Of a stretch of DNA of 64,000 nucleotides, positions 52,564 through 60,997 are shown in pieces. Position 1 is the stretch's first letter. Each line of letters opens with the position of its first letter. Below the pieces are notes generated by a model. It did not search any database, had not been told where the DNA came from, and saw nothing but the letters and a program-made list of their open reading frames with translations. A program made the translations under genes and the position numbers. The DNA lies in NCBI GenBank assembly GCA_046329515.1, contig JAXLUM010000002.1, forward strand, positions 310,001-374,000. Reading direction: 5' to 3'. Source of the DNA: Bog-950 sp046329515 (lineage in GTDB: Bacteria > Bacteroidota > Bacteroidia > Chitinophagales > LD1).

Positions 52564-53079
52564 TTAGAAACCGCGACCACCACCACGAGGGCCGGGACCT
52601 GCACCGGGAGCGCCGGGGCCACCGGGATTATTACCGCGTTGTTGTTGTTTTTGATCGCGCAGTTCCTGCAATTTCTTTTTAAACTCTTCTTCCAAGCCGT
52701 AAAGCGTATTCACCTTGTCCTTTCCTAACACGCCTTCAAACTGCACTTTATACTTTTTCTTCAGGTCAAGCTTCTTCTGCTCAAAATCCAGCTGTTGTTC
52801 AGCCGAAAGAGGGCCTTCAGCTTTTCCGTTAGGAAAGAAGTTTTGGCGCAGGCTTTTCATTTCGTTGTGCCACTGGTTGTATATAGGCCAGAATTTTTCA
52901 GCTTCCGTAGGGGTTAAATTCAGCTTCTCTGAAATATATAACCGCTTAAGACTTTCAATTTTTTCAGCTTTATCGCCATCGGGCGGGCCCTGGGGCGATT
53001 GCGCATTGGCGGCTATTGCCATAACCAGCGTTGCGCAAAACAACATGGCTTTCATCACTAATCCTTTTCTCGTTTTCAT
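52564..53079 (-). CDS. Spy/CpxP-like secreted helical protein, Gly/Pro-rich tail
   Basis: 171 aa. Signal peptide to about residue 27 (an internal ATG at residue 9 gives a more usual one). Helical body residues 30-145 with the LTxxQ-type motif LNLTPTEAEKFWPIYNQWHNEMKSLRQ, as in Spy, CpxP, ZraP and CnrX periplasmic proteins, which bind unfolded proteins or metals. The tail (about 145-171) is Gln-rich then Gly/Pro/Arg-rich. Third in the ECF sigma / putative anti-sigma / Spy order, so it may sense envelope stress for the sigma factor (inference). Confidence 0.75.
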   Translation of the reverse strand: MKTRKGLVMKAMLFCATLVMAIAANAQSPQGPPDGDKAEKIESLKRLYISEKLNLTPTEAEKFWPIYNQWHNEMKSLRQNFFPNGKAEGPLSAEQQLDFEQKKLDLKKKYKVQFEGVLGKDKVNTLYGLEEEFKKKLQELRDQKQQQRGNNPGGPGAPGAGPGPRGGGRGF

Positions 53080-53121
53080 TGTAATTATTTTTTCTATATG
53101 ATGGTTTTTAACGGCTAAGGT

Positions 53122-53904
53122 TTAATCTAACAATGCCTGATTTAACTCATCTTCTGTTAATTGATTCAGTCCCTTATCCAGGGCTTTATTATCCTGCTTG
53201 CCGTAGTCTTCTATCTTCTCTTTATCAAAAGAATAATCCAATACATCGCTGCTGAATTCATCGCTGTTAGCATCAAAGTAAGCATCCAACTCGGCACTGC
53301 TTACACTGGCCAGTTTACATTCTGCATCGGTGCATTGCTGTTCCACCTTTACAAACAACATAACTGCAATAATTACCATGGTAGCTGTGCCTGAGAAGGC
53401 AACGGCATAACGTGGTTTGAATACAGCAGCCACCACATTCTCTAACACTGCATTAATACTCTGTAACCATTGTGGCATTGCAGGAGCAACCTCTGTTCTT
53501 TCATTGGCCAACGCCTTTTGTAACAAACTTTGCGGAAGGCTGTTAAAGTAATTTGCAGGCGCAACTACGGTTTGCGGTTTTTGCAATTGTGCCATAACAG
53601 GGGCTACCTGTGCCAATTCTTCTTTGTACTCGTCTGTTCTTATCTTCTGTAAAAGGGTAGCGGAGAAATTATTGAAATACCCGGATGGGGCAGTTTCAGC
53701 GCTTTGCATTTTCAGTTTTGCCAGTGCAGGCGCCACAACCTTCAACTCTTCCGTTGCCAGTTTCACATCCACTAAATCCAACATCTGCACTTTGAATTGC
53801 GCAAAGTAGCCTTCAGGTGCCTTTACAAAGTTCACCTTAGGCAGGGCGGCCAGCCTTGGGGCCAGTGCCTGTAACTCTTTTACTATTTCTTCGCGCTTTT
53901 CCAT
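53122..53904 (-). CDS. Putative anti-sigma factor (single-pass membrane protein)
   Basis: 260 aa from the ATG at 53904. The N-terminal cytoplasmic part contains three repeats of about 45 residues of the form APxLAxLxK ... APxGYFxxFxxxLLxK (seen near 20-45, 60-85 and 105-130). A hydrophobic segment (VAFSGTATMVIIAVMLFVKV) follows at about 167-187 and the remainder, rich in acidic residues, should be periplasmic. It lies 38 bp behind an ECF sigma gene and 42 bp before the Spy-like gene; the location and topology suggest an anti-sigma factor. No zinc ASD motif is seen, so the assignment rests on context. Confidence 0.6.
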   Translation of the reverse strand: MEKREEIVKELQALAPRLAALPKVNFVKAPEGYFAQFKVQMLDLVDVKLATEELKVVAPALAKLKMQSAETAPSGYFNNFSATLLQKIRTDEYKEELAQVAPVMAQLQKPQTVVAPANYFNSLPQSLLQKALANERTEVAPAMPQWLQSINAVLENVVAAVFKPRYAVAFSGTATMVIIAVMLFVKVEQQCTDAECKLASVSSAELDAYFDANSDEFSSDVLDYSFDKEKIEDYGKQDNKALDKGLNQLTEDELNQALLD

Positions 53905-53942
53905 ACTATTCGCCTTTGTTAGACGTTGCGGAGGCAAAAGGT

Positions 53943-54509
53943 TTAATCCTCCCCCAATAAAAATTTTTCAATCTTCTGTGCGGCGTGGTGGTAGCTGGCT
54001 TTTAAGGCCCCCTCACTGGTGCCTAATACCTCACTCATTTGCTCGTAAGGCATTTCGTCATAATAGCGCATGTTAAACACAATGCGCTGTTTTTCAGGCA
54101 GTAACTCAATGGCTTTTTGCAGGCGTGCCTGTATATCGTCGCCATCTACCTGGTGGCTTTCTCCTTTAATATAGCTGGCCGGTGAGTAGCCCTCTTCGTC
54201 ATCATTATCAGAACCATCAAAAGAGATGATTACCCGCTTGTTTTTGGCATTTAAGAAGGTAATGGTTTCGTTGGTGGCAATGCGGTAAACCCAGGTAAAC
54301 AACTGAGATTCAGCACGGAAGTTTTCGAGACCCTTCCAAACCTTGATGAAGGTATTTTGCATTACGTCGTGGGCATCGTCGTGGTCTTTAACCATACGGC
54401 GGATGTGGTAATACACCTTCTCCTGGTATTTTTCAATTAAGAGGGTAAAGGCACGCTCCTTTCCTCCTGAATGAAAAAGTTCTAATAACTCTTTATCGGT
54501 AGTGGCCAT
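53943..54509 (-). CDS. ECF-type RNA polymerase sigma-70 factor
   Basis: 188 aa. Sigma region 2 (ERAFTLLIEKYQEKVYYHIRRMVKDHDDAHDVMQNTFIKVWKGLENF ... LFTWVYRIATNETITFLN) and region 4 (LPEKQRIVFNMRYYDEMPYEQMSEVLGTSEGALKASYHHAAQKIEKFL) are typical of ECF factors. The variable linker between them (ISFDGSDNDDEEGYSPASY) is acidic. The likely target is an envelope-stress regulon controlled with the two following genes. Confidence 0.92.
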   Translation of the reverse strand: MATTDKELLELFHSGGKERAFTLLIEKYQEKVYYHIRRMVKDHDDAHDVMQNTFIKVWKGLENFRAESQLFTWVYRIATNETITFLNAKNKRVIISFDGSDNDDEEGYSPASYIKGESHQVDGDDIQARLQKAIELLPEKQRIVFNMRYYDEMPYEQMSEVLGTSEGALKASYHHAAQKIEKFLLGED

Positions 54510-54579
54510 ACAGGACTTTTAGATATAGGGATGCTAAGGCAAGGCTAATACCAAGCCAGCAGGCTTTAACACTTTTTGC

Positions 54580-55563
54580 TTATTTACGGCTAATGGCCTT
54601 ACGGGCAGCAGCAATTACATCGGGGGTATCTAACCCATATTTCTTCAATAGTTGGTCAGGGGTACCGCTTTCGCCAAAGCTGTCATTTACGGCAACCTGC
54701 TCCATTGGTGCAGGTAATTCAGCCGCCAACGCACCGGCAACAGCCCAACCCAAACCGCCAATGCGGTTATGCTCTTCAGCCACTACTACGCATTTAGTTT
54801 TAGCCACTGATTTTAAGATGGCTTCTTTATCTAAAGGTTTAATGGTGTGTATGTTTATCAGTTCCACTGAAATGCCTTCACTCTCTAATTGACGGGCAGC
54901 TTCCAGGCTTTTCCAAACCAGGTGGCCAGTGGCAATGATGGTAACGTCTTTACCTTCATTCATTAGTATAGCCTTACCAATTTCAAACTTCTGGTGCTCC
55001 ATAAACATGGGCCAGGCCGGGCGACCAAAGCGCAGGTAAACAGGGCCTACGTATTCAGCAGCGGCTAAAGTAGCCATGCGCGTTTGGTGGTAATCGCAAG
55101 GGTTAATAACAACCATACCCGGCAGCATTTGCATCAAGCCAATATCTTCTAATATCTGGTGGGTAGCGCCATCTTCACCTAAGGTAACACCGGCGTGTGA
55201 TGCGCCAATTTTTACATTCTTACCGCTATAGGCTACACTTTGGCGAATTTGATCGTAAACGCGGCCGGTAGCAAAGTTGGCGAAGGTGGTAGCGAAAGGA
55301 ATTTTACCGCCAATGGTCATACCGGCTGCAATGCCAATCATATTAGCCTCGGCTACACCGCACTGCACAAAACGCTCAGGAAATTCTTTTATAAAGGCAT
55401 CCAGTTTAAGAGAGCCGGCAAGGTCAGCACACAGCGCTATAACATCGGGATTGGTTCTTCCTAACTCCAACATTGCCTGACCAAACCCTGAACGGGTATC
55501 CTTATTTCCGGTAGAAACGAAATCCGATAGCATAGCAGTTTTGTTTTTAGCCTCCGCAACCAT
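54580..55563 (-). CDS. Transketolase, C-terminal subunit
   Basis: 327 aa, corresponding to the pyrimidine-binding and C-terminal domains of transketolase. It has the PP-Pyr hallmark with the conserved Glu in QCGVAEANMIGIAAGM, IGASHAGVTLGEDGATHQ and the C-terminal EEHNRIGGLG. A whole enzyme needs the partner that carries the thiamine-diphosphate PP domain; that partner lies at 59185-60030 on the same strand. The two are separated by four other genes, whereas in many bacteria such halves are adjacent. Function: pentose phosphate pathway carbon transfer. Confidence 0.9.
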   Translation of the reverse strand: MVAEAKNKTAMLSDFVSTGNKDTRSGFGQAMLELGRTNPDVIALCADLAGSLKLDAFIKEFPERFVQCGVAEANMIGIAAGMTIGGKIPFATTFANFATGRVYDQIRQSVAYSGKNVKIGASHAGVTLGEDGATHQILEDIGLMQMLPGMVVINPCDYHQTRMATLAAAEYVGPVYLRFGRPAWPMFMEHQKFEIGKAILMNEGKDVTIIATGHLVWKSLEAARQLESEGISVELINIHTIKPLDKEAILKSVAKTKCVVVAEEHNRIGGLGWAVAGALAAELPAPMEQVAVNDSFGESGTPDQLLKKYGLDTPDVIAAARKAISRK

Positions 55564-55617
55564 AACGGTAAATTTTAGCTTTCCGTTTTCGAAATTGCCG
55601 AAGAAACGGGCGGTTTA

Positions 55618-56976
55618 TTAAAGCTTCAAACTTAAACTTCCACCGCTTGTAATCTCAAATTCTTTATCAACGGTAGTGTGGATTGTGCGGGCGTATTTAC
55701 TGCGGTAAACCAGGTGGTATTTGCCGGGCTGGATGGCGAGGGTTTCCTGACGGTCCTGCAGGCGCAGGTCATATATTTTCTTCATTCTGCCATTCTCCAC
55801 CATAAAAATGCCGCCATAAGCTTCAAAGCCCTTATTAATAGTAAGAATGCCGGGAGATGGGATGAGCACATCTGTTGTTTTGCTTTGCTCAATCTTCACA
55901 TTTTTAACCACTGTTCGCGGAAGCGTTAATACTTCGAGGTCATAGGTACCGCAGATGTATTTCTCGCGCGTGTTAATGCGCTGCACATTGAGCGTAGCAG
56001 ATTCACCAGGATTATGCAAAAGACACTTCAACCGCTCCATAGCTGCTGATTTGGAAGGCGAACCCTGCAACGAGAAATTAAGATAACCCTGGGGTGCACT
56101 TACATTAATTACGTTATGCGCGTTTTTATTTAATGCAATATGCTGCACCATAATGGGCGGTACTGTATGCACCTGTAAGGTGTACACAAACATGGGTGAT
56201 ATAGTAATGGTATCGGGCAGGCCGCGGGCATTGAGGGTGTGGTAGAAATTGTATTTAACCAAGCCGCTTTCCTCATCGTACAAGGTCATGTTTACGGCAG
56301 TTTCAGTAGGATTGTTGAACTTATCGTTAAGGTTTATTTGTACGGTAGTTTTAGCAATAGATTCGATAACCACCTTTTGCAGAATATTTGAAAATTCCTG
56401 CGCAGAGGAAGTATTAAACAACTTGCCCATGCATTCCATTTGGTCGTAGCTTTTAACCTGCAAGGCCATGCCAATGATAAAAGGCTGCAACACTATGTTG
56501 TTTTTCTGCAGCGCAAGTGCAACGCTGCAGGGGTCGCGATCGCAGGCATCTTCACCATCGGTTATAACCACCAATATGTTTTTGCCGGGCTTACCGCCAA
56601 AATCGGTTGCGCATTTTTCAATGCTGTATACCAGCGGTGTTATTCCCTTGGGTCGTATTTCAGCCAGCTTCTTTTTTATTTTATTGATGTTGCCCGTATC
56701 AATAGGAACTTCCAAACGCGAATCGTGACAATTTTTGTCGGGCTCAGGATATAAATGCCCGAAAACACGTATGCCCATTTCTATATTCTGAAACTTAGAA
56801 ACACTATCAGCAATTTGCAGCAAGGCTGTTGTGGCTATATCCCACTTAGTGCCTCCCGCCCACTCGTTACGCATACTAAGTGATGCATCTAATAAAAACA
56901 GGATGCGTGTTTTTTCCTGTGCACGGATATTTACAAAAGCCGAAAAGAATAAGATAAGCAGCAGGAGTTTCTTCAT
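55618..56976 (-). CDS. Secreted VWA-domain protein, copy 2
   Basis: 452 aa, signal peptide (1-19). VWA domain (about 24-205) with MIDAS residues: DASLS (DxSxS), the Thr in PKGITPLVYS and the Asp in VITDGEDACD. The rest is beta-rich with YNFYHTLNARGLPDTITI and shares layout with the protein encoded just before it (copy 1): a WNGG-like insertion after MIDAS, CD..PC after the third motif, and DEKGNPDTL-type turns. MIDAS VWA domains bind a divalent metal and protein or glycan ligands. Starts with an ATGA overlap (4 bp) in the upstream copy, thus translationally coupled. Confidence 0.82.
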   Translation of the reverse strand: MKKLLLLILFFSAFVNIRAQEKTRILFLLDASLSMRNEWAGGTKWDIATTALLQIADSVSKFQNIEMGIRVFGHLYPEPDKNCHDSRLEVPIDTGNINKIKKKLAEIRPKGITPLVYSIEKCATDFGGKPGKNILVVITDGEDACDRDPCSVALALQKNNIVLQPFIIGMALQVKSYDQMECMGKLFNTSSAQEFSNILQKVVIESIAKTTVQINLNDKFNNPTETAVNMTLYDEESGLVKYNFYHTLNARGLPDTITISPMFVYTLQVHTVPPIMVQHIALNKNAHNVINVSAPQGYLNFSLQGSPSKSAAMERLKCLLHNPGESATLNVQRINTREKYICGTYDLEVLTLPRTVVKNVKIEQSKTTDVLIPSPGILTINKGFEAYGGIFMVENGRMKKIYDLRLQDRQETLAIQPGKYHLVYRSKYARTIHTTVDKEFEITSGGSLSLKL

Positions 56977-58388
56977 AGTGTAAGCACAACGGTCCTCCCC
57001 TCCTCAATTGTAAAAATCTGTGTTTTGGTAGTTTCACTATCGTAACTGCTTTTGGCTTTATACACTATGCGGTATTCGCCGGGTTGCAGTCTGTGGTTTT
57101 CGGTTTTAAGTATTTCAAAACGTTCCACCATCTCCATACTGTTTGCTTTCATGCGGTAAATACTGGCTAACAAACTTTCAGGAGCCATTAAAGAAAGCGT
57201 TCCGTAGTTAGGAATATTCAGGTTGTTGTCGGTAAAGCCAACCACTGTAGTATCTATATGCACGGGGGGCACGGTTAATATTTCAAGCGTGTAATCATTA
57301 GCCAGGTATTTATCCTCAGCGTTAAATTCCTGCACGTTTAAAATATTTCGCTCTGGTTTTTGCTGACGCAACAGAACCTGTGCATCGTTATTTGCCATTG
57401 AAGCGGCCACGCATTGCACGTTTAAATCGCCGGCAGGCACATCTAAAGCAATAATGTTGTGTTTGCCCGGCGTTAGCTCAATATTCTCCTTACGGATGGA
57501 AGGATAGGTATGTAATTCTAAATCATAGACACCAACAGGGTCCAGATAGAGTGTATCGGGATTACCCTTTTCATCTAAGGTATGCACAAAGTTATATTCA
57601 ATTTTGCCGGTGGCATGATCATACAACGTAAACGGAATATTAGTAACGGTAGGGTTACCGCTTTTATCTAACAAATTGATTTGTGTAGTAGTGGTGTTAA
57701 GTGTTTGGCGGATAATTACGCCCACTGTGTTATAAAGTGAAGTTTCATCTTTTGTATCGAGCACCTGCCCTATGCACTTTAACTGCTCCACAAATTTTTC
57801 TCCGGCATCAATACCTACAATAAACGGACGCAAAGAGATTTTCTTTTCAAATAGTTTTTTAGAAACATCGCAAGGATTGCCATCACAGTTTTCGTTACCA
57901 TCCGTAATAAGAATAATGGAGTTCAGGCTTTTTGCATCTGCCGGAAAATCATTAGGCGCCTGCGATAGGGAGTAGGCTAAAGGCGTCATGCCCTGCGGGC
58001 GGATTTTATCCAATGCAGCGCGTATCTTTTCTGCATTGTTCTTTGCAAAAGGAACCAGCAGCTTACTGTCCTTACAGTTTCTATCAGCACGTGGGCTTTG
58101 ATAGCCTAAAGCGCGAATAGCAAATTCCACATTAGGATTCTTTCGCTCAACGGAATCAATAAGCTTATACAGTAATTCTTTAGCCGTCTGAAATTTTTCT
58201 TTGCCGTTCCATTGGTCCTTCATACTGCCCGAAACATCCAACACAAAAAGCACCCGGTTTATAGTGGGCTTATATACCTGTGCCTGCTGGGCTTGTAGCC
58301 GCGCAACGGATAAAAAGCAACAGATAAGAACTAAAATTCCTATTTGTTTAAAAGAGATTCGTGCGTAATGCGTGACTGTAAATGCCAT
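56973..58388 (-). CDS. Secreted VWA-domain protein, copy 1
   Basis: 471 aa. A hydrophobic signal (about 13-33) precedes residue 34 (QQAQVYKPTINRVLFVLDVSGSMKDQWNG), which starts a VWA domain (about 42-225). MIDAS residues: DVSGS, Thr in PQGMTPLAYS and Asp in LITDGNENCDG. The tail of about 240 residues is beta-rich, resembling cell-surface anchoring modules. The end overlaps the start of copy 2 by 4 bp. Together the pair may form a heterodimer on the periplasmic or surface side (inference). No T9SS tail is seen. Confidence 0.82.
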   Translation of the reverse strand: MAFTVTHYARISFKQIGILVLICCFLSVARLQAQQAQVYKPTINRVLFVLDVSGSMKDQWNGKEKFQTAKELLYKLIDSVERKNPNVEFAIRALGYQSPRADRNCKDSKLLVPFAKNNAEKIRAALDKIRPQGMTPLAYSLSQAPNDFPADAKSLNSIILITDGNENCDGNPCDVSKKLFEKKISLRPFIVGIDAGEKFVEQLKCIGQVLDTKDETSLYNTVGVIIRQTLNTTTTQINLLDKSGNPTVTNIPFTLYDHATGKIEYNFVHTLDEKGNPDTLYLDPVGVYDLELHTYPSIRKENIELTPGKHNIIALDVPAGDLNVQCVAASMANNDAQVLLRQQKPERNILNVQEFNAEDKYLANDYTLEILTVPPVHIDTTVVGFTDNNLNIPNYGTLSLMAPESLLASIYRMKANSMEMVERFEILKTENHRLQPGEYRIVYKAKSSYDSETTKTQIFTIEEGRTVVLTL

Positions 58389-58415
58389 TTTTACTCAAAC
58401 GCAAGTTACAATAGA

Positions 58416-58883
58416 TTATTCCATTTCAAGAACCAGTGATATACGTTTACGTAGTGTGTCTCTGTCTATAAAAAGATAATAGCTACCGTTTTTCTGCTCC
58501 TTTATTACAAAGCCCAGTTTTTGGTATAAGCGCAAGGCCGGCTCGTTATGGATAAATATCTTAGTGTGCAACTCATGATAATGCAACCCTGAAACTACAG
58601 CAATGGTTTTGCGCAACAGCATACGTAAAGCAGGCTTACCTGCCGAGACTGCTATTTGCAGGCTTTTAACCTGCATAATATCGTTATAAACTGAAAAGGC
58701 CAGATAAGCTACTACCCGTCCATCTTCTTTATGCAGCACATAGGTAGTACCGGCCTCTATTTCTTTAGTAACTTCAGCTTTACGAAAGGTGGAGGAAAAG
58801 TCGATGCCGCAATCTTTCATCATGGCGGCCATATTCACCCTGTCCAGCTCAACAATATCTTCTATTTCCTGCCCGCTAAGCAT
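58416..58883 (-). CDS. GNAT-family N-acetyltransferase
   Basis: 155 aa from the ATG at 58883; a possible TTG at 58910 would add nine residues. The GNAT fold is visible: VAYLAFSVYNDIMQVKSLQIAV (motif A beta4), the acetyl-CoA-binding loop region after it and a NEPALRLYQKLGFV segment (motif B with the typical N-x-x-A-x-x-x-Y-x-x-x-G-F). Substrate unknown. It lies 27 bp from the VWA gene and is probably co-transcribed. Confidence 0.8.
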   Translation of the reverse strand: MLSGQEIEDIVELDRVNMAAMMKDCGIDFSSTFRKAEVTKEIEAGTTYVLHKEDGRVVAYLAFSVYNDIMQVKSLQIAVSAGKPALRMLLRKTIAVVSGLHYHELHTKIFIHNEPALRLYQKLGFVIKEQKNGSYYLFIDRDTLRKRISLVLEME

Positions 58884-58959
58884 ACTTAAGCTAATAATAG
58901 CTATTCCCAATTAATACTTTTACGCAATTGGCCAATAAACGTTTTGCTATAGAAGATAA

Positions 58960-59175
58960 TCAGTCTTGCTTATTCCAAAGGGTATAGGCTTTGTACAAAA
59001 GCCAGATACATAAAACACCCAAAAGAAGAGAGGGAAGGGCAAAGCCTATTTTGTAACCCAAATCGTGCTGAGTGGTAGTTGGTGTATTAAATGCCTTTAT
59101 AAGTTGCGAGCTTATACCCAGGCCCATTAAACCAACAAAGCCCAGCAACATTATGGAAAGAGAGCGGTTGCCCAT
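58960..59175 (-). CDS. Small two-TM membrane protein
   Basis: 71 aa with hydrophobic segments about 5-24 and 44-65 separated by a polar loop (TPTTTQHDLGYK). No known domain. It starts 9 bp after the stop of the transketolase N-terminal gene and is on the same strand, so it may be co-translated with it. Function unknown. Confidence 0.6.
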   Translation of the reverse strand: MGNRSLSIMLLGFVGLMGLGISSQLIKAFNTPTTTQHDLGYKIGFALPSLLLGVLCIWLLYKAYTLWNKQD

Positions 59176-59184
59176 GTTGAATAA

Positions 59185-60030
59185 TTAATAATCACCAAGT
59201 GTTTCTTCCAATTGACCTAAGGCTACTGCCATTTGGTCGTTATTAGGTGCAACGCCGTGCCAGCCGTGGTGGCCTACCATAAAGTCTACACCGTAACCCA
59301 TTTCGGTATGCATAAGCACAAATACCGGTTTGCCTTTACCTGTGCGGCTTTTTGCCTCGCGCAGGCCATTAACTACGGCCTCAATATTGTTACCTTCTTT
59401 TATTTCAACCACATCCCAACCAAAGGCTTCCGCTTTTAGTTTAAGGTCGCGGTGACTAAGCACCACATCACAATCGCCATCAATTTGCTTGTTGTTATAA
59501 TCAATAGTGCAAATGAGGTTATCCAACTTATGATGAGGGGCAAACATCAGTGCCTCCCATATCTGGCCTTCCTGAAATTCGCCATCGCCATGCAGCGAAT
59601 AAACGGTGGTGTTTTCTTTATTCAGCTTTTTGGTAAGCGCAGCGCCAATAGCCATGCTCATACCCTGGCCCAACGAACCCGCCGCAGCACGGATGCCCGG
59701 TAAATGTTCCTTAGTAGCAGGGTGGCCCTGTACACGGGAATTTAATTTGCGGAAGGTTCCCAATTCCTTTTTTTCGAAGTAACCGGCGTGGGCCAAAGTG
59801 CTATACCATACCGGGCAAATGTGCCCGTTGCTTAGGAAAAACACATCCTCCCCTTTGGCATCCATAGTGAAGTTGGGGTTGTGCTTCATTACATCGAAGT
59901 AAAGGGCTACCATATATTCGGTGCAACCTAATGAGCCGCCCGGGTGGCCCGAGGCAGCGCCGTTAGTCATACGGATAATATCGCGGCGAACCTGCGAACA
60001 CAGGCGTTTCATTTCTTCGATTGATGCCAT
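59185..60030 (-). CDS. Transketolase, N-terminal subunit
   Basis: 281 aa from the ATG at 60030 (13 residues upstream are not family-like). It contains the thiamine-diphosphate PP domain: RRDIIRMTNGAASGHPGGSLGCTEYMVALY, the GDG...NN-type binding motif HGDGEFQEGQIWEAL ... CTIDYNNKQIDG and VDFMVGHHGWHG. This is the first gene of a possible operon running down to the C-terminal subunit at 54580. Both subunits are needed for activity. Confidence 0.9.
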   Translation of the reverse strand: MASIEEMKRLCSQVRRDIIRMTNGAASGHPGGSLGCTEYMVALYFDVMKHNPNFTMDAKGEDVFFLSNGHICPVWYSTLAHAGYFEKKELGTFRKLNSRVQGHPATKEHLPGIRAAAGSLGQGMSMAIGAALTKKLNKENTTVYSLHGDGEFQEGQIWEALMFAPHHKLDNLICTIDYNNKQIDGDCDVVLSHRDLKLKAEAFGWDVVEIKEGNNIEAVVNGLREAKSRTGKGKPVFVLMHTEMGYGVDFMVGHHGWHGVAPNNDQMAVALGQLEETLGDY

Positions 60031-60107
60031 GGCAAAGATTTTGAGCGAAGTTAAGGCTTGCTGAAGCACATACTTTAAAACATTTCAACGATTGGGGAAA
60101 ATAAAAG

Positions 60108-60146
60108 AGCCCGCTATCACTCCGAGGAAAGGAGTGATGCGGGCTT
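60108..60146. terminator. Terminator of the DUF4397 gene
   Basis: Long interrupted stem AGCCCGC-ATCACTCC / GGAGTGAT-GCGGGCT, 20 bp past the stop of the minus-strand gene, with T-rich sequence next. Confidence 0.8.
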
Positions 60147-60165
60147 ATCTAACCCTATGCAAAAA

Positions 60166-60843
60166 TTAGTTGTTGGCTATAATTTGCGCGCCCAGGGCCT
60201 GATCGGCAGAACCACCCAGGAAGCCTTTTGCGAATACAGTATAAATTTTGCCACTTTCAAGTGTAATTGTTGGCAGTGTTAATGCTACAGTTGAAGTGCC
60301 GGCTACACGTACTTCCAGGTTGTAAGAACCTGCATCAAGCGGAGTGAAAGCAGTATATTCTTTGAATGACTTGTTGGCGAACACAACGGGGCCACCACCT
60401 GCTACTGCTACGTCTACAGCAGGGGCATTTGGCGACAGGTGAACGAAACGCACGTGCGCTTTGCCGCTGGCCGGAGTGGTAAGGTCATCTTCTATTACCA
60501 CGGCTGAAATTTTAGAAACAGAATCTACGGCGAAAACGCTGTAGTTCTTATCCTTTTCTAATGTAAGGTTAGCATCAATTACAGTGGTGCTGGTGCCGGC
60601 TACATTTACTTTAATGTTGCGGCTGCCGCTTTCTACCTGTAAATAGGCGGTGCTGTTAGGAAAAGTAAGTGCTGCACTGTTTTGCTTGCTGTTGTCTACC
60701 AACAGGTCTACACCCGGTGCATCGGGCGAGGCGTGGGTTACTAATACTTTAGCATAGGTCTTTGCATCTTCATCCTTTTTGCAGGAAGAGATAGTGATTA
60801 ATGCTGCGAAAACTACCAGGGTGCTTAAAAAAATCTTTCTCAT
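60166..60843 (-). CDS. DUF4397-domain lipoprotein
   Basis: 225 aa. Lipoprotein signal (1-21) with ISSCKK lipobox-like Cys at position 21; the mature protein has two DUF4397 repeats: KVLVTHASPDAPGVDLLVDN ... SAYLQVESGSRNIKVNVAG and HVRFVHLSPNAPAVDVAVAG ... LDAGSYNLEVRVAG. Domain known to form beta-rich folds with unknown ligand. Probably in the outer membrane or exposed at the surface. Single gene with its own terminator. Confidence 0.85.
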   Translation of the reverse strand: MRKIFLSTLVVFAALITISSCKKDEDAKTYAKVLVTHASPDAPGVDLLVDNSKQNSAALTFPNSTAYLQVESGSRNIKVNVAGTSTTVIDANLTLEKDKNYSVFAVDSVSKISAVVIEDDLTTPASGKAHVRFVHLSPNAPAVDVAVAGGGPVVFANKSFKEYTAFTPLDAGSYNLEVRVAGTSTVALTLPTITLESGKIYTVFAKGFLGGSADQALGAQIIANN

Positions 60844-60985
60844 AACAATTAGCTGAGTTTTAGGTTTAATAATGATGTTATAACACTCATTCGTTTATTT
60901 TGTTCAACTTTTGACATAAAAAGATTAAACAAAAATTCGTTAAAAGGATTTTATGCCTCTTTTAGAAAGGTAGCGTTCTACTTAA

Positions 60986-60991
60986 AGGAGG
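60986..60991 (+). promoter_or_regulatory. Strong ribosome binding site of the L,D-transpeptidase gene
   Basis: AGGAGG within AAAGGAGG, 6 nt before the ATG at 60998. It fixes the start and is one of only two such clear sites noted in the window. Confidence 0.65.
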
Positions 60992-60997
60992 TTATAG

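Noticed and set aside
53905..53937. Longer start for the putative anti-sigma gene
   Set aside because: The upstream start would be TTG next to the sigma stop; the ATG at 53904 gives a normal polar start.
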